Source of the DNA: Rhodocyclus tenuis
GTDB lineage: Bacteria; Pseudomonadota; Gammaproteobacteria; Burkholderiales; Rhodocyclaceae
Assembly: GCF_014197755.1 (NCBI RefSeq)
Contig: NZ_JACIGE010000003.1
Coordinates: 1-64,000, forward strand
DNA: 64,000 nucleotides
Direction: 5' to 3'
Shown here: piece by piece, positions 18,201 to 26,170 of the stretch
Layout of the letters: the number at the start of each line of letters is the position of its first letter
How positions within the stretch are numbered: position 1 is the first letter of the stretch
The notes under the pieces: generated by a model
What the model was told of the DNA's origin: nothing
The model's database searches: none
What the model saw: only the letters and a program-made list of their open reading frames with translations
Position numbers and translations under genes: made by a program

Positions 18201-20051
18201 CGCCAGCCTGCCGCCGATACCTCGGTATCGCTGTTGCTCGTCCTCGACGCGACGACGCCGCCTTTCCAGCAGAATCTCGAACGCACGCTCGAGTGCACGA
18301 CAACGCTTGGCTGGGAAGTGTTGATCCTCGACAACGGCGTGAGCGACCCGGTGATCCGCGAATACGTAGACGGACTCGACGCGCTGCAGTCGGCACAACT
18401 GCGCATCTTCCGCCTCGACACGCCGGCAGGCAGCGTGCAGGCGAGCAACCTGCTCGCCGAACAGGCACGCGGCGAGTTGCTGGTCTTCCTTGATCCGCGT
18501 CTGCACCCGGCCACCAATGGCTGGCTCGAAGAACTGGGCGGACTGACCATGGACGCGGGTGTTGCTGCCGTCGCCCCGCGCATTCTGGGTGCTGACGGCA
18601 AGGTATTCGCCAGCGGCCTGTTCGTCGGCATTGAGGACGGCGCCGCCGACGCCTTCGCCGGCGCATTGCACCAGCAGGCGGGAATCCTCGGACGCGCGCA
18701 CCTCGTACAACGCTTTGCCGCCTTGCCCGACGGTTGCCTGCTGACCAAGAAGGTGGTCTTCGAGGCTGCTGGCGGCTTTGACGTCGCCGCCGCGGACACA
18801 CCGGCGCTGGCCGTTGCCGACTACACGCTGCGCGTCACCGCGGCCGGACTGCGCTGCCTGTGGACCCCCTTTGTCAGCCTGCTGCGCACTGCCACAAGCG
18901 AAGCGGCGCCGCGCGAGCCGGTACTCGCCTTCAGCGACGAACTGCTGCTCCGGCACCTGCCGCTGCTGCGACACGACCCTGCCTACCATCCGGCACTGGC
19001 GAGCAAGACGCCGGTGTTTTCCTACGAGAAACGGCGCGAACTGATCGGCGAGCGCTTTCCATGGCGGCCGCTACCGCGCATCCTCGCCTTCCACGCCGAC
19101 CTGGGCGGCTGCGGCTACTACCGCATCATCGAACCGGCGAAGGCCCTCACGGAAGCGCATCGTGCGGAAGCGAACGCCACCTGTTACACCTTCGACAGCG
19201 TGGACATCGCGCGCGCTGACCCCGACATCGTCGTGCTGCAGCGGCAAATCATGGACGAGCAGATCGCTCGCGTCGAACGCTACCGGCGAGTGAACGGCAA
19301 GCCGCTGGTCTTTGAACTTGACGACCTGATGTTCGAACTGCCCAAGCACAACCCGCACAACCAGGAAACGCCAAAAGACATCAAGGAGCGGCTGCGCCGC
19401 AGCATCGGCGTGTGCGACCGGCTGATCGTGTCGACCGCGCCACTGGCAGAAGCGCTGCGCGAGATGAATGGCGACATCCGCGTCGTCGCCAATCGTCTGC
19501 CAAAATCACGCTGGGAAGGGCTGGCGCCGGCCAGGCAGCAACGGAAAAAGCCGCGCGTCGGCTGGAGCGGCTCGATCAGTCACGTCGGTGACCTCTTGAT
19601 CATCGAGGACATCGTGCGCGAACTGGCGGACGAGGTCGACTGGGTGTTCATGGGCCTCGCCCCCGATGCGCTGCGTCCCTTCATCGCCGACTTCCGCCCC
19701 GGAGTGCCTTTCGCGGAATATCCCGACGCACTCGCCGACATGCAGCTTGATCTCGCGCTGGCGCCACTCGAGCTCTGCCACTTCAACGAGTGCAAGTCGA
19801 ACCTCAAACTGCTCGAATACGGCATCCTCGGCTATCCGGTGATCGCCACCGACATCGTCCCCTACCAGGGCGACCTGCCGATCACACGCGTCAAGAACAA
19901 ACGCACGCACTGGTTACGCGCCATCCGCGAACACCTGTCCGACCGTGATGAACTGGCGCGTCGTGGCGATGCAATGAAGGCTGCAGTCACCCGCGACTGG
20001 ATGCTCGAGGAGCATCTCGACGAGTGGCTGGACGCCTGGACGATGCGTTAG
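15291..20051 (+). CDS. Giant multidomain glycosyltransferase/methyltransferase
   Basis: This single frame encodes 1586 residues. Residues 1-430 look like a GT-B-type transferase (TLHLEHNPFLGLPYS, HATGLPQFDAL, LLGADLIVANDSGLLIEAL). About 465-690 is a SAM methyltransferase (LALDIGCAAGGTGAYIKS; IVADVLEHMYDPWSVL). About 715-930 and 960-1250 resemble two GT2-like modules (ARCLYGDDSVL; WEVLILDNGVSD, LLVFLDPRLHPATNGWLEEL). About 1260-1586 is another GT-B-like domain (ILAFHADLGGCGYYRIIEPA, VGWSGSISHVGDLL, NLKLLEYGILGYPVIATDI). There are no membrane segments. It sits directly before the flagellin genes and after the Pse genes, so it is a strong candidate for building or attaching the flagellin glycan. 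The first 1.3 kb looks less G+C-rich than the rest, as if modules were joined. Confidence 0.85.
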   Translation: MNKTPALISFLWPKNLGVLLRYLEVSGPRTIITTRSFFGAEHLSKLRSANASPLVLDDVLSKTRRDALKRHEARLIEQLDDWAKPLLSATQTENDARQLTLGNARANLGSAIELIAALDEVASEHAIELVVLNEEWMLHSNVLCMWARHKGIPTLHLEHNPFLGLPYSIHQHQQADHMAVFGEGSQASFSDVGYDISRLHATGLPQFDALMAERERRAYWRDFICSRHGLDPSRPIIVYGTTWFAGLSLLEDADNPTRVTEAFFGAIKSLGKQAQHIIKDRPGAGTHAEKLVRGIAHRLGIRDRDYVYVQDAIDGQGIPMEKPLPYLLGADLIVANDSGLLIEALCVQTRGVNLLTDSTFVFGPYLAGDCGLRQATADKLADTILKTLDDPEIPAQMAAAAPRFNAAMDGCATERVATLMRQLALPTPCLIPFEPDPSLRRKAPPPAWKTLLQVEDTAATGYHGGVRRELVDLSPRPIRLALDIGCAAGGTGAYIKSKHPRARVIGIEVNRSAAELAKKQLDQVLVGRFEEIDFAAAGVKPGSIDTVIVADVLEHMYDPWSVLTALRPWLSMDAQVIASIPNVRNLKLMEDMAAGYWRYEDSGLLDITHIRFFTLREVRRFFHETGYHVRTLQYAIDPRLMAFYEENKPRPGPIDINMGKMSLHAIEGAELDELCSLQFYVVAGNNARTDDIENYRETPPDLLLLERLAPTPQDGRLWEEHLAHWPKLPEVHLFLIDTVGDETRIAATIGNLARQLYSSARITVVSPKTAPDGVAVPGGRIGWRELPAGQSPFVLINEEIVRSGSDWVAPLYAGDVVEPAALLRLIELARRTPDARCLYGDDSVLINNIPSQLKLKPDFDAELLLGWDYLSSGLTLFERATLLSGGGFAADLRGAEVYDAALRLLARHGSESFAHLAEPLLHRPPGGNDGDLPFSQVHGSRRAALGRHFVATAIPAQIDDGWTPGTFRIRRQPAADTSVSLLLVLDATTPPFQQNLERTLECTTTLGWEVLILDNGVSDPVIREYVDGLDALQSAQLRIFRLDTPAGSVQASNLLAEQARGELLVFLDPRLHPATNGWLEELGGLTMDAGVAAVAPRILGADGKVFASGLFVGIEDGAADAFAGALHQQAGILGRAHLVQRFAALPDGCLLTKKVVFEAAGGFDVAAADTPALAVADYTLRVTAAGLRCLWTPFVSLLRTATSEAAPREPVLAFSDELLLRHLPLLRHDPAYHPALASKTPVFSYEKRRELIGERFPWRPLPRILAFHADLGGCGYYRIIEPAKALTEAHRAEANATCYTFDSVDIARADPDIVVLQRQIMDEQIARVERYRRVNGKPLVFELDDLMFELPKHNPHNQETPKDIKERLRRSIGVCDRLIVSTAPLAEALREMNGDIRVVANRLPKSRWEGLAPARQQRKKPRVGWSGSISHVGDLLIIEDIVRELADEVDWVFMGLAPDALRPFIADFRPGVPFAEYPDALADMQLDLALAPLELCHFNECKSNLKLLEYGILGYPVIATDIVPYQGDLPITRVKNKRTHWLRAIREHLSDRDELARRGDAMKAAVTRDWMLEEHLDEWLDAWTMR

Positions 20052-20070
20052 ATCGCTGCTATCGGCGCAA

Positions 20071-20103
20071 TGAAAAGGGCGGCAAGTTTTGCCGCCCTTT
20101 TCA
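20071..20103. terminator. Strong terminator between the island and flagellin 1
   Basis: A perfect 15-bp inverted repeat (TGAAAAGGGCGGCAA / TTGCCGCCCTTTTCA) has a 3-base loop, with A and T tracts at the stem base. It can act in either direction and separates the giant gene from the flagellin transcription unit. Confidence 0.9.
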
Positions 20104-20218
20104 TTGCCGACGTGCCAGCGGCCTTTCCGGGCGGCCGATTCTCGCAAAATACGCTCCGGAAAGGCGGATTACGCCAAGCTAACGGCAGAATTGCAGCAGA
20201 CTTGAGCACTTTTTTCAG

Positions 20219-20235
20219 CTGGCACACTCCTCGCT
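20219..20235 (+). promoter_or_regulatory. Sigma-54 promoter of flagellin 1
   Basis: CTGGCACACTCCTCGCT has the -24 GG (20221-20222), exactly ten bases, and the -12 GC (20233-20234). It matches TGGCAC-N5-TTGC except for one base in the -12 element. The flagellin start codon is 76 bases downstream. Confidence 0.75.
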
Positions 20236-20310
20236 TCGAGGAAGGCACACCGGAAGATTCGGCTCGCGGCCGATCGTTGCGGCCACCTATCCAGTTTTGC
20301 GGAGACTGCC

Positions 20311-21798
20311 ATGCCCCAAGTCATACAAACCAACGTTGCCTCACTCAACGCGCAACGCAACCTGAACAAGTCGGGCAGCGCACTTTCGACGGCACTGCAG
20401 CGATTGTCTTCGGGCCAGAGAATCAACAGCGCCAAGGATGATGCGGCCGGGCTGGCCATTTCCGAACGCATGACCGGACAGATCCGCGGCATGAATCAGG
20501 CGCGGCGCAACGCCAACGACGGCGTTTCGCTGGCGCAAACGGCAGAAGGGGCGCTGTCGCAGATGGGCGACATCCTGCAACGCATCCGCGAACTGTCCGT
20601 GCAGTCGGCAAACGCCACCAACTCGGCGTCGGACCGTCAGGCAATCAACCAGGAAGTGACGCAACTGGTCGCCGAACTCGACCGCTTCGCCACGCAAACC
20701 GAGTTCAACGGCATGCGCCTGCTCGATGGCTCGTTCGCCTCGGCCACCTTCCAGGTCGGTGCCAACGCCATGCAGAACATTACCGCGACGACCGCGAACT
20801 TCCGCACGACGAGTTATGGCACCAACCAGATCGGCAACGCTACCGGCGCCACTGCCACGGGTATCACCAGCACCACCGCCGGACCCAATTCGGGCGTGGC
20901 GGTTAGCGCCTCAGGCGTGCTCACGCTGCGCGGCGCCGCCGGCAGCGGCCAGGTCGACCTGGTGACCACCGACTCGGCCAAGAGCATCGCCGAGAAGATC
21001 AATTCGCAGTCGCAGACTGGCATCAAGGCCTCGGCCTACACCGAGACGACGCTGAGTTTCAGCGCTTCCGGCTCGTACTCGCTCGACGTCAGCGCCACCG
21101 GCGCCTCGGTCCCGGTCACCTTCAGCCTGACAGCAACCAATACGGCGCAGGGCCTGGCAGATGCCGTCACGGCCTTCAACGCCCAATCGTCGAAAACGGG
21201 GATCACCGCAAAACTGAACGACACCAACACCGGCGTCGTCATCACTGCGGCCGACGGCAGCAACATCAACCTCGGCGCCAACAGCGTCACAGCAACGGCC
21301 GGGACGATCACGGCGGGCGGCAGCACGCTTGCCGCGCTGGCGTCGGGCAGCCTCACGATTGGCGGCCAGCTGATTCTCGACTCCGACAAGTCCTTCGCCA
21401 TCGGCTCGTCGTCGACACTGACGACGACGGCCAACACCTTCGGCACGGCACTCACCGCAGGCGCACTGCAATCGTCGGCCCTGCAGTCGGTACAGACGCT
21501 CGATGTCACCAACGTGACAAATGCCACGCAGGCAATCCGCATCGTCGATCAGGCGCTGAATGCCCTTAATGGACAACGCGCCACCTTCGGCGCGCTGCAG
21601 AGTCGCTTTGAAGCCTCGATCTCGCAGCTGGAAACCTCGGCCGAGAACCTCTCGGCGGCACGCAGCCGCATCCGCGATACCGATTTTGCCGCCGAGACGG
21701 CTGAACTGTCGCGTGCCCAAATCCTGCAACAGGCGGGCACGGCGATGCTCGCGCAAGCCAACGCACTGCCGCAGAACGTGCTCAGTCTGCTCAAGTAA
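20311..21798 (+). CDS. fliC: Flagellin 1
   Basis: This 495-residue filament subunit has conserved terminal D0/D1 helices: [39 protein letters not shown] and [20 protein letters not shown] at the N-terminus; [20 protein letters not shown] and [11 protein letters not shown] at the C-terminus. The central part (about 165-400) is Ser/Thr/Ala/Gly-rich, a surface-exposed region that is the usual site of O-linked nonulosonic acid. The ATG at 20311 follows GCGGAGACTGCC. It has its own sigma-54-type promoter and terminator, so it is a separate unit. Its paralogue downstream has the same length and differs mostly in the centre. Confidence 0.97.
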   Translation: MPQVIQTNVASLNAQRNLNKSGSALSTALQRLSSGQRINSAKDDAAGLAISERMTGQIRGMNQARRNANDGVSLAQTAEGALSQMGDILQRIRELSVQSANATNSASDRQAINQEVTQLVAELDRFATQTEFNGMRLLDGSFASATFQVGANAMQNITATTANFRTTSYGTNQIGNATGATATGITSTTAGPNSGVAVSASGVLTLRGAAGSGQVDLVTTDSAKSIAEKINSQSQTGIKASAYTETTLSFSASGSYSLDVSATGASVPVTFSLTATNTAQGLADAVTAFNAQSSKTGITAKLNDTNTGVVITAADGSNINLGANSVTATAGTITAGGSTLAALASGSLTIGGQLILDSDKSFAIGSSSTLTTTANTFGTALTAGALQSSALQSVQTLDVTNVTNATQAIRIVDQALNALNGQRATFGALQSRFEASISQLETSAENLSAARSRIRDTDFAAETAELSRAQILQQAGTAMLAQANALPQNVLSLLK

Positions 21799-21837
21799 GC
21801 CGCCCGCCCGAGCGCGCCAAGGCGACGCCTGCACACC

Positions 21838-21870
21838 GCCGAACCCGCTCGTCGAGCGGGTTCGGCTTTT
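21838..21870 (+). terminator. Terminator of flagellin 1
   Basis: GCCGAACCCGCTC and GAGCGGGTTCGGC form a perfect 13-bp stem with a GTC loop, followed by TTTT: a textbook intrinsic terminator 40 bases after the stop codon. Confidence 0.92.
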
Positions 21871-21893
21871 CGGGAGACAGCGAAAGAAATCGC

Positions 21894-21920
21894 TAAAGTT
21901 CCTCTCCGACGATCCGTTAG
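21894..21920 (+). promoter_or_regulatory. Sigma-28 (FliA) promoter of flagellin 2
   Basis: TAAAGTTC, 11 bases, TCCGTTAG. The -35 is 7/8 and the -10 is 5/8 of the enterobacterial consensus with exact spacing. It lies between the flagellin 1 terminator and the flagellin 2 start, leaving a leader of about 65 bases. Confidence 0.75.
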
Positions 21921-21990
21921 ATGCTCCAAGCGCCACATGAACCACAAGGTAAATGTGAGCTTGTGACCAACCGATCCGAAGGAGAAGATC

Positions 21991-23478
21991 ATGCAAGTTA
22001 TTCAAACCAACGTTGCCTCGCTGAACGCGCAACGCAACCTGAACCAGTCAGGTAACACGCTCAACACCTCGCTTCAACGCCTGTCTTCCGGCCTGCGGAT
22101 CAACAGCGCCAAGGATGATGCTGCCGGCCTGGCCATCTCCCAGCGCATGACCGCGCAGATCCGCGGCATGGACCAGGCACAGCGCAACGCCAACGACGGC
22201 GTCTCGCTGGCGCAAACGGCTGAAGGCGCGCTGACGCAGATGGGCGACATCCTGCAACGCGTCCGCGAACTTGCGGTGCAGTCGGCCAATGCCACCAATA
22301 CCGCGTCCGACCGTCAGACGATCAACCAGGAAGTGACGCAACTCGTCGCCGAACTCGACCGTTTCTCGACGCAAACCGAGTTCAACGGCAAGACGCTGCT
22401 CGACGGCTCCTTCGCTTCGGCCACCTTCCAGGTCGGCGCCAACGCCCTGCAGACGGTCACCGCGACGACGACCAACTTCCGTACCACGAACTACGGCACC
22501 AACCAGATCGGCAACGCCACCGGCGCCACCTCCACCGGCGCAACCGGTGCTGCCGTCACCGCCAACTCGGGCACCGTGGTCAGCGCATCAGGCGTCCTCA
22601 CGCTGCGCGGCGCCGCCGGTAGTGGCCAGGTCAACCTGGTGACCACCGACTCGGCCAAGAGCATCTCCGACAAGATCAACGCCCAGTCGCAAACCGGCAT
22701 CAAGGCCTCGGCCTATACGCAGACGACGGTGACCTTCGGTGCGTCCGGCTCCTACTCGGTCGACGTCATGGGCACTAACACCACCGCCCAAGCCGTCACC
22801 TTCAACCTGACCGCAACGGGTACCGCCGCCGGTCTGGCTGACGCCGTCACCCAGTTCAACGCACAGTCGTCGAAGACCGGCATCACCGCCAAGCTGACCG
22901 ACGACAACACGGGCGTCGTACTCACCGCCTCCGACGGCAGCAACATCAACATCGCTGCTGCTACCGGCACCTCTGCGGCTGGCTCGATCACCGCCGGCGG
23001 CACCAACCTGGCGGCATCGACCTCCGGTAGCATCACCATCGGCGGCCAGGTGATTCTCGATTCCGACAAGTCCTTCGCCATTGCCTCGTCCTCGACGGCG
23101 ACAACCACGGGGAACACCTTCGGTGTAGCAATCGCGGCAGCTGCGGTCACCGCGTCTTCGCTGAAGACCGTGCAATCGCTCGACGTGACCACTGTCGATA
23201 ACTCGACGCAAGCGATCCGCATCGTCGATCAGGCATTGAACGCGGTGAATGGTCAACGTGCTTCCTTCGGTGCGCTGCAAAGCCGCTTCGAATCGACGGT
23301 GTCGCAGCTGGCCACCACCTCGGAGAACCTGTCCTCGGCACGCAGCCGCATCCGCGACGCCGACTTCGCCGCGGAAACCGCCAGCCTGACCCGTGCGCAG
23401 ATCCTGCAGCAAGCCGGTACCGCGATGCTGGCGCAAGCCAACTCGCTGCCGCAAAACGTGCTGAGCCTGTTGAAGTAA
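21991..23478 (+). CDS. fliC: Flagellin 2
   Basis: This second 495-residue flagellin has the same D0/D1 signatures ([50 protein letters not shown]) and a Ser/Thr-rich centre (about 165-400) that diverges from flagellin 1 (for example [18 protein letters not shown]). A strong ribosome-binding site, GAAGGAGA, precedes the ATG. The sigma-28 promoter makes it a late gene, expressed after export of FlgM, and the strong leader suggests it is the major filament protein (inference). Confidence 0.97.
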   Translation: MQVIQTNVASLNAQRNLNQSGNTLNTSLQRLSSGLRINSAKDDAAGLAISQRMTAQIRGMDQAQRNANDGVSLAQTAEGALTQMGDILQRVRELAVQSANATNTASDRQTINQEVTQLVAELDRFSTQTEFNGKTLLDGSFASATFQVGANALQTVTATTTNFRTTNYGTNQIGNATGATSTGATGAAVTANSGTVVSASGVLTLRGAAGSGQVNLVTTDSAKSISDKINAQSQTGIKASAYTQTTVTFGASGSYSVDVMGTNTTAQAVTFNLTATGTAAGLADAVTQFNAQSSKTGITAKLTDDNTGVVLTASDGSNINIAAATGTSAAGSITAGGTNLAASTSGSITIGGQVILDSDKSFAIASSSTATTTGNTFGVAIAAAAVTASSLKTVQSLDVTTVDNSTQAIRIVDQALNAVNGQRASFGALQSRFESTVSQLATTSENLSSARSRIRDADFAAETASLTRAQILQQAGTAMLAQANSLPQNVLSLLK

Positions 23479-23524
23479 GCAGTAGTCTTATAGGCTAGGG
23501 GGCTACCCCCGCTGAAGAGCCTGA

Positions 23525-23564
23525 CGAACGGCGCGGTAGCTAGAAAAGGCTATCGCGCCGTTCG
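23525..23564 (+). repeat. Long hairpin between flagellin 2 and flaG
   Basis: CGAACGGCGCGGTAGC (23525-23540) pairs with GCTATCGCGCCGTTCG (23549-23564): 16 bp with one G:U and an 8-base loop. There is no T tract after it, so it looks more like an attenuator or mRNA-stabilising hairpin than a full terminator. A smaller GGGGG-CTA-CCCCC hairpin lies just before it (23498-23510). Confidence 0.65.
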
Positions 23565-23588
23565 CCCTCGAAGCCAAGGAGAAGGAAA

Positions 23589-23963
23589 ATGAATATCCAA
23601 CCCACCGGCGCCATCCCGACCGGCCAGGTTTCACCGCCAACGGCGAGCTCCGGTACGCGCAGCACGGTTGTCGCTTCGGCCACCGAGACCAGCAGCACGA
23701 GCAGCACTGCAGCGCAGGCACGGGCTACTGAACAGATCACTCCCGAGCAACTGCAGGAAGCCACCGAAAGCATCAAGGCTTTTGTGCAACCGATCAACAG
23801 CGGACTCGAGTTCGCCATCGACAAGGACTCAGGACGGACGCTGGTCAAGGTTATCGACCAGCAGACTCGCGAAGTCGTCCGGCAGATCCCCTCGGAAGAG
23901 GTGCTGACCATTGCCAAGGCACTCGACAAGTTGCAGGGTCTATTCATTCAGAACAAGGCCTGA
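23589..23963 (+). CDS. flaG: FlaG family protein
   Basis: This 124-residue protein has a disordered Ser/Thr/Ala-rich N-terminal half (residues 1-50) and the FlaG domain behind it: FVQPINSGLEFAIDKDSGR, TLVKVIDQQTREVVRQIP and VLTIAKALDKLQGL. FlaG proteins influence filament length in Pseudomonas, Vibrio and Campylobacter. The start follows AAGGAGAAGGAAA. It lies between flagellin 2 and fliD, the usual place. Confidence 0.92.
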   Translation: MNIQPTGAIPTGQVSPPTASSGTRSTVVASATETSSTSSTAAQARATEQITPEQLQEATESIKAFVQPINSGLEFAIDKDSGRTLVKVIDQQTREVVRQIPSEEVLTIAKALDKLQGLFIQNKA

Positions 23964-24025
23964 AGCTTGCTTTGAATGGCCAATGCGGCAGATCTTGCCG
24001 GTAGACACTGAACTGGAGAATTATC

Positions 24026-25468
24026 ATGGCGAGCGTTTCTTCCTTAGGCTCAGGATCCGGGCTCGACCTGTCCGGCCTCCTCACCAAGCTGATGACCGCC
24101 GAGCAGCAACCGCTGATCGCACTGCAAACCAAGGAAGCTTCCTATCAGGCCCGTATTTCCGGCCTGGGCTCGCTGAAAAGCGCGCTGTCCTCGCTGCAGA
24201 GCGCCGCCTCCAGCCTGAAACCGTCGTCCACGCAGACCGCTGCCGAAAAGTACTCGACACTCTCGGCAAAGATCGCCGACAGCTCGATCGCCACCGTGAC
24301 CGCCAGCAAGGGCGCGGTCGCCGGCGCCTACACACTGGAAGTCAGCAGTCTGGCGAAGAATCAGCGCCTTGCCTCGCAGGCATCGACAGGCTCGCCCAGC
24401 CCCTACACAAGCGCCAGTTCGGCCATTGCCACCGGCACGCTGAGCATCGAACTCGGCAGCCTCAGTGGCAGCACCTTCGTCGGCGATGGCGCACGCAAGT
24501 ACGAAATCACGATTGATAGCAGCAATGCGACGCTCGGCGGACTGCGCGACGCGATCAATTCGGCAAAGGCCGGCGTTTCCGCAACCATCGTGACCGGCTC
24601 TGCCGGAGCTCAACTCATCCTCACCAGCGACGACACGGGCACCAGCAACGTGATGAAGCTGTCAGGGCTGAGCGGCTTCGACTATGACCCGGCAGCTGCC
24701 AGCGGCAGCATGACGCAAGACATCACCCAGGGCGGCCAGGCGGCTACCAATGCCGCATTCACCCTGAACGGCATCGCCGCAAGCAGCACCAGCAATCTCG
24801 TCAACAACGTTCTCGACGGCGTTTCGATCGCCCTGATCAAAACGACCACGGCAGGTAGCCCGACCACGATCACGGTCAGCAAAGATACTAAAACCTCGCT
24901 GACGTCGGCGATCAACGCGTTCGTCAAGGGCTTCAACGAAGCTGCTTCGACCATTTCCACGCTTGGTGCCTACGATGCGGAAACGGATAAGGCCGGCATC
25001 CTGCAGGGACAAGCGATTCTCCGCACGTCGCAGACACAGCTGCGCAATCTGGTCTTCGGCACGACGGCGGGCGGCAGTGGCGCCTACCAGAAGCTGAACA
25101 ACATCGGCGTTACCTTCGACAAGACCGGCCAGCTCACCGTCGATAGCACCAAGCTGAGCAAGGCACTCGAAGCCGATTTCGACGGCGTCGCCACGCTTGT
25201 CGAAAAAATCGGCACCGCGTTCGACACGGCGATGGATAAAATGGTCGGCACCTCGGGCTCGATCACTTCCGCGACCAAGGGCGTGAACGATATGATCAAG
25301 CGGCTGGATACGCAGCAAACCCAGCTCAGCAATCGTCTGACGCAGATCGAAGCCCGTTACCGCGCGCAATTCACTGCGCTTGACACGCTCGTCGCCAGCA
25401 TGCAGCAGACGAGTTCCTATCTCACGACGCAACTGGCCAGTCTGCCCGGTGCAGCATCGAGTAAATGA
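24026..25468 (+). CDS. fliD: Flagellar filament cap protein FliD
   Basis: This 480-residue cap protein (HAP2) sits on the growing filament tip and helps flagellin fold. It has the FliD N-terminal domain (GSGLDLSGLLTKLMTAEQQP and an early coiled coil), the central domains with repeats of Thr/Ser/Ala, and the FliD C-terminal domain (about 245-470), ending in a coiled coil containing MIKRLDTQQTQLSNRLTQIE. Length is normal. GGAG precedes the ATG by nine bases. fliS follows three bases after the stop. Confidence 0.95.
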   Translation: MASVSSLGSGSGLDLSGLLTKLMTAEQQPLIALQTKEASYQARISGLGSLKSALSSLQSAASSLKPSSTQTAAEKYSTLSAKIADSSIATVTASKGAVAGAYTLEVSSLAKNQRLASQASTGSPSPYTSASSAIATGTLSIELGSLSGSTFVGDGARKYEITIDSSNATLGGLRDAINSAKAGVSATIVTGSAGAQLILTSDDTGTSNVMKLSGLSGFDYDPAAASGSMTQDITQGGQAATNAAFTLNGIAASSTSNLVNNVLDGVSIALIKTTTAGSPTTITVSKDTKTSLTSAINAFVKGFNEAASTISTLGAYDAETDKAGILQGQAILRTSQTQLRNLVFGTTAGGSGAYQKLNNIGVTFDKTGQLTVDSTKLSKALEADFDGVATLVEKIGTAFDTAMDKMVGTSGSITSATKGVNDMIKRLDTQQTQLSNRLTQIEARYRAQFTALDTLVASMQQTSSYLTTQLASLPGAASSK

Positions 25469-25471
25469 CGC

Positions 25472-25888
25472 ATGTTTCCTTTTGTTGGCAAGCCGATCAA
25501 CGCCTATGAACAGGTCAGCATTGGCACCTCGGTCAACGAGGCCGATCCGCATCAACTGATCCTGATGCTGTTCGAAGGCGCGTCGGCGGCGCTGAAAACG
25601 GCGCGCTTCGCGATGCAGGAAGGCAATATCCCGCTGAAGGGGAGTTCGATCTCGAAAGCGATCGATATCATTGCCAACGGCCTCGGCGCCAGCCTCGATG
25701 AAAACAAGGGCGGCGATCTGGCGCTCCAGCTGGGCGCCCTCTATGAATACATGGTGTCACGACTGCTCTGGGCCAACCTGAAAAACGATCTCGGCGTACT
25801 CAAGGAAGTCGAGACTCTGCTGGGCGAGATTCACGAAGCGTGGCGACAGATCGATCCCGCACAGATCCAGCAACCTCCTGAGAGCTGA
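25472..25888 (+). CDS. fliS: Flagellin export chaperone FliS
   Basis: This 138-residue helical chaperone binds the C-terminal D0 of flagellin in the cytoplasm. AYEQVSIGTSVNEADPHQLI and LMLFEGASAALKTAR are the typical first helices; SKAIDIIANGLGASLDENKG and LWANLKNDLGVLKEVETLLG complete the domain. It is tightly packed between fliD and fliT. Confidence 0.95.
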   Translation: MFPFVGKPINAYEQVSIGTSVNEADPHQLILMLFEGASAALKTARFAMQEGNIPLKGSSISKAIDIIANGLGASLDENKGGDLALQLGALYEYMVSRLLWANLKNDLGVLKEVETLLGEIHEAWRQIDPAQIQQPPES

Positions 25889-25900
25889 GCAAGGCTGAAC

Positions 25901-26158
25901 ATGGCAGACCCCTACCAACACCTACTCGCGACCATGCAACGGTTGCGCGAGCTTGCGGACGACAGCGACTGGGACGCGGCTGCCGCGCTGGCGGGGACAA
26001 TCGATCTTGCCGCGCTGCCGCCGGCACAGCCTGCCGACCGCGCCGTACTTGAACAGACGCTCGCGCTCATCCCGGATATTGACGAAAAAGCCAGCTGGCT
26101 GAAAAACGATATTGGCCGTCTGCTGAAAGGCTTTTCCGGTCAGCAGCAACAACGATAG
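25901..26158 (+). CDS. fliT: FliT-like flagellar chaperone
   Basis: This 85-residue helical protein starts MADPYQHLLATMQRLRELAD and has IDEKASWLKNDIGRLLKGF at the end. Size, helicity and position directly after fliS fit FliT, the chaperone of the FliD cap. Sequence conservation in FliT is low, so the call rests mostly on context. Confidence 0.75.
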   Translation: MADPYQHLLATMQRLRELADDSDWDAAAALAGTIDLAALPPAQPADRAVLEQTLALIPDIDEKASWLKNDIGRLLKGFSGQQQQR

Positions 26159-26170
26159 TCTGAAAACGCG

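Noticed and set aside
23990-24006. GCCGGTAG upstream of fliD as a sigma-28 -10
   Set aside because: The -10 fits the local pattern, but at 11-bp spacing the -35 (GGCCAATG) does not match. It is possible, but too weak to list.
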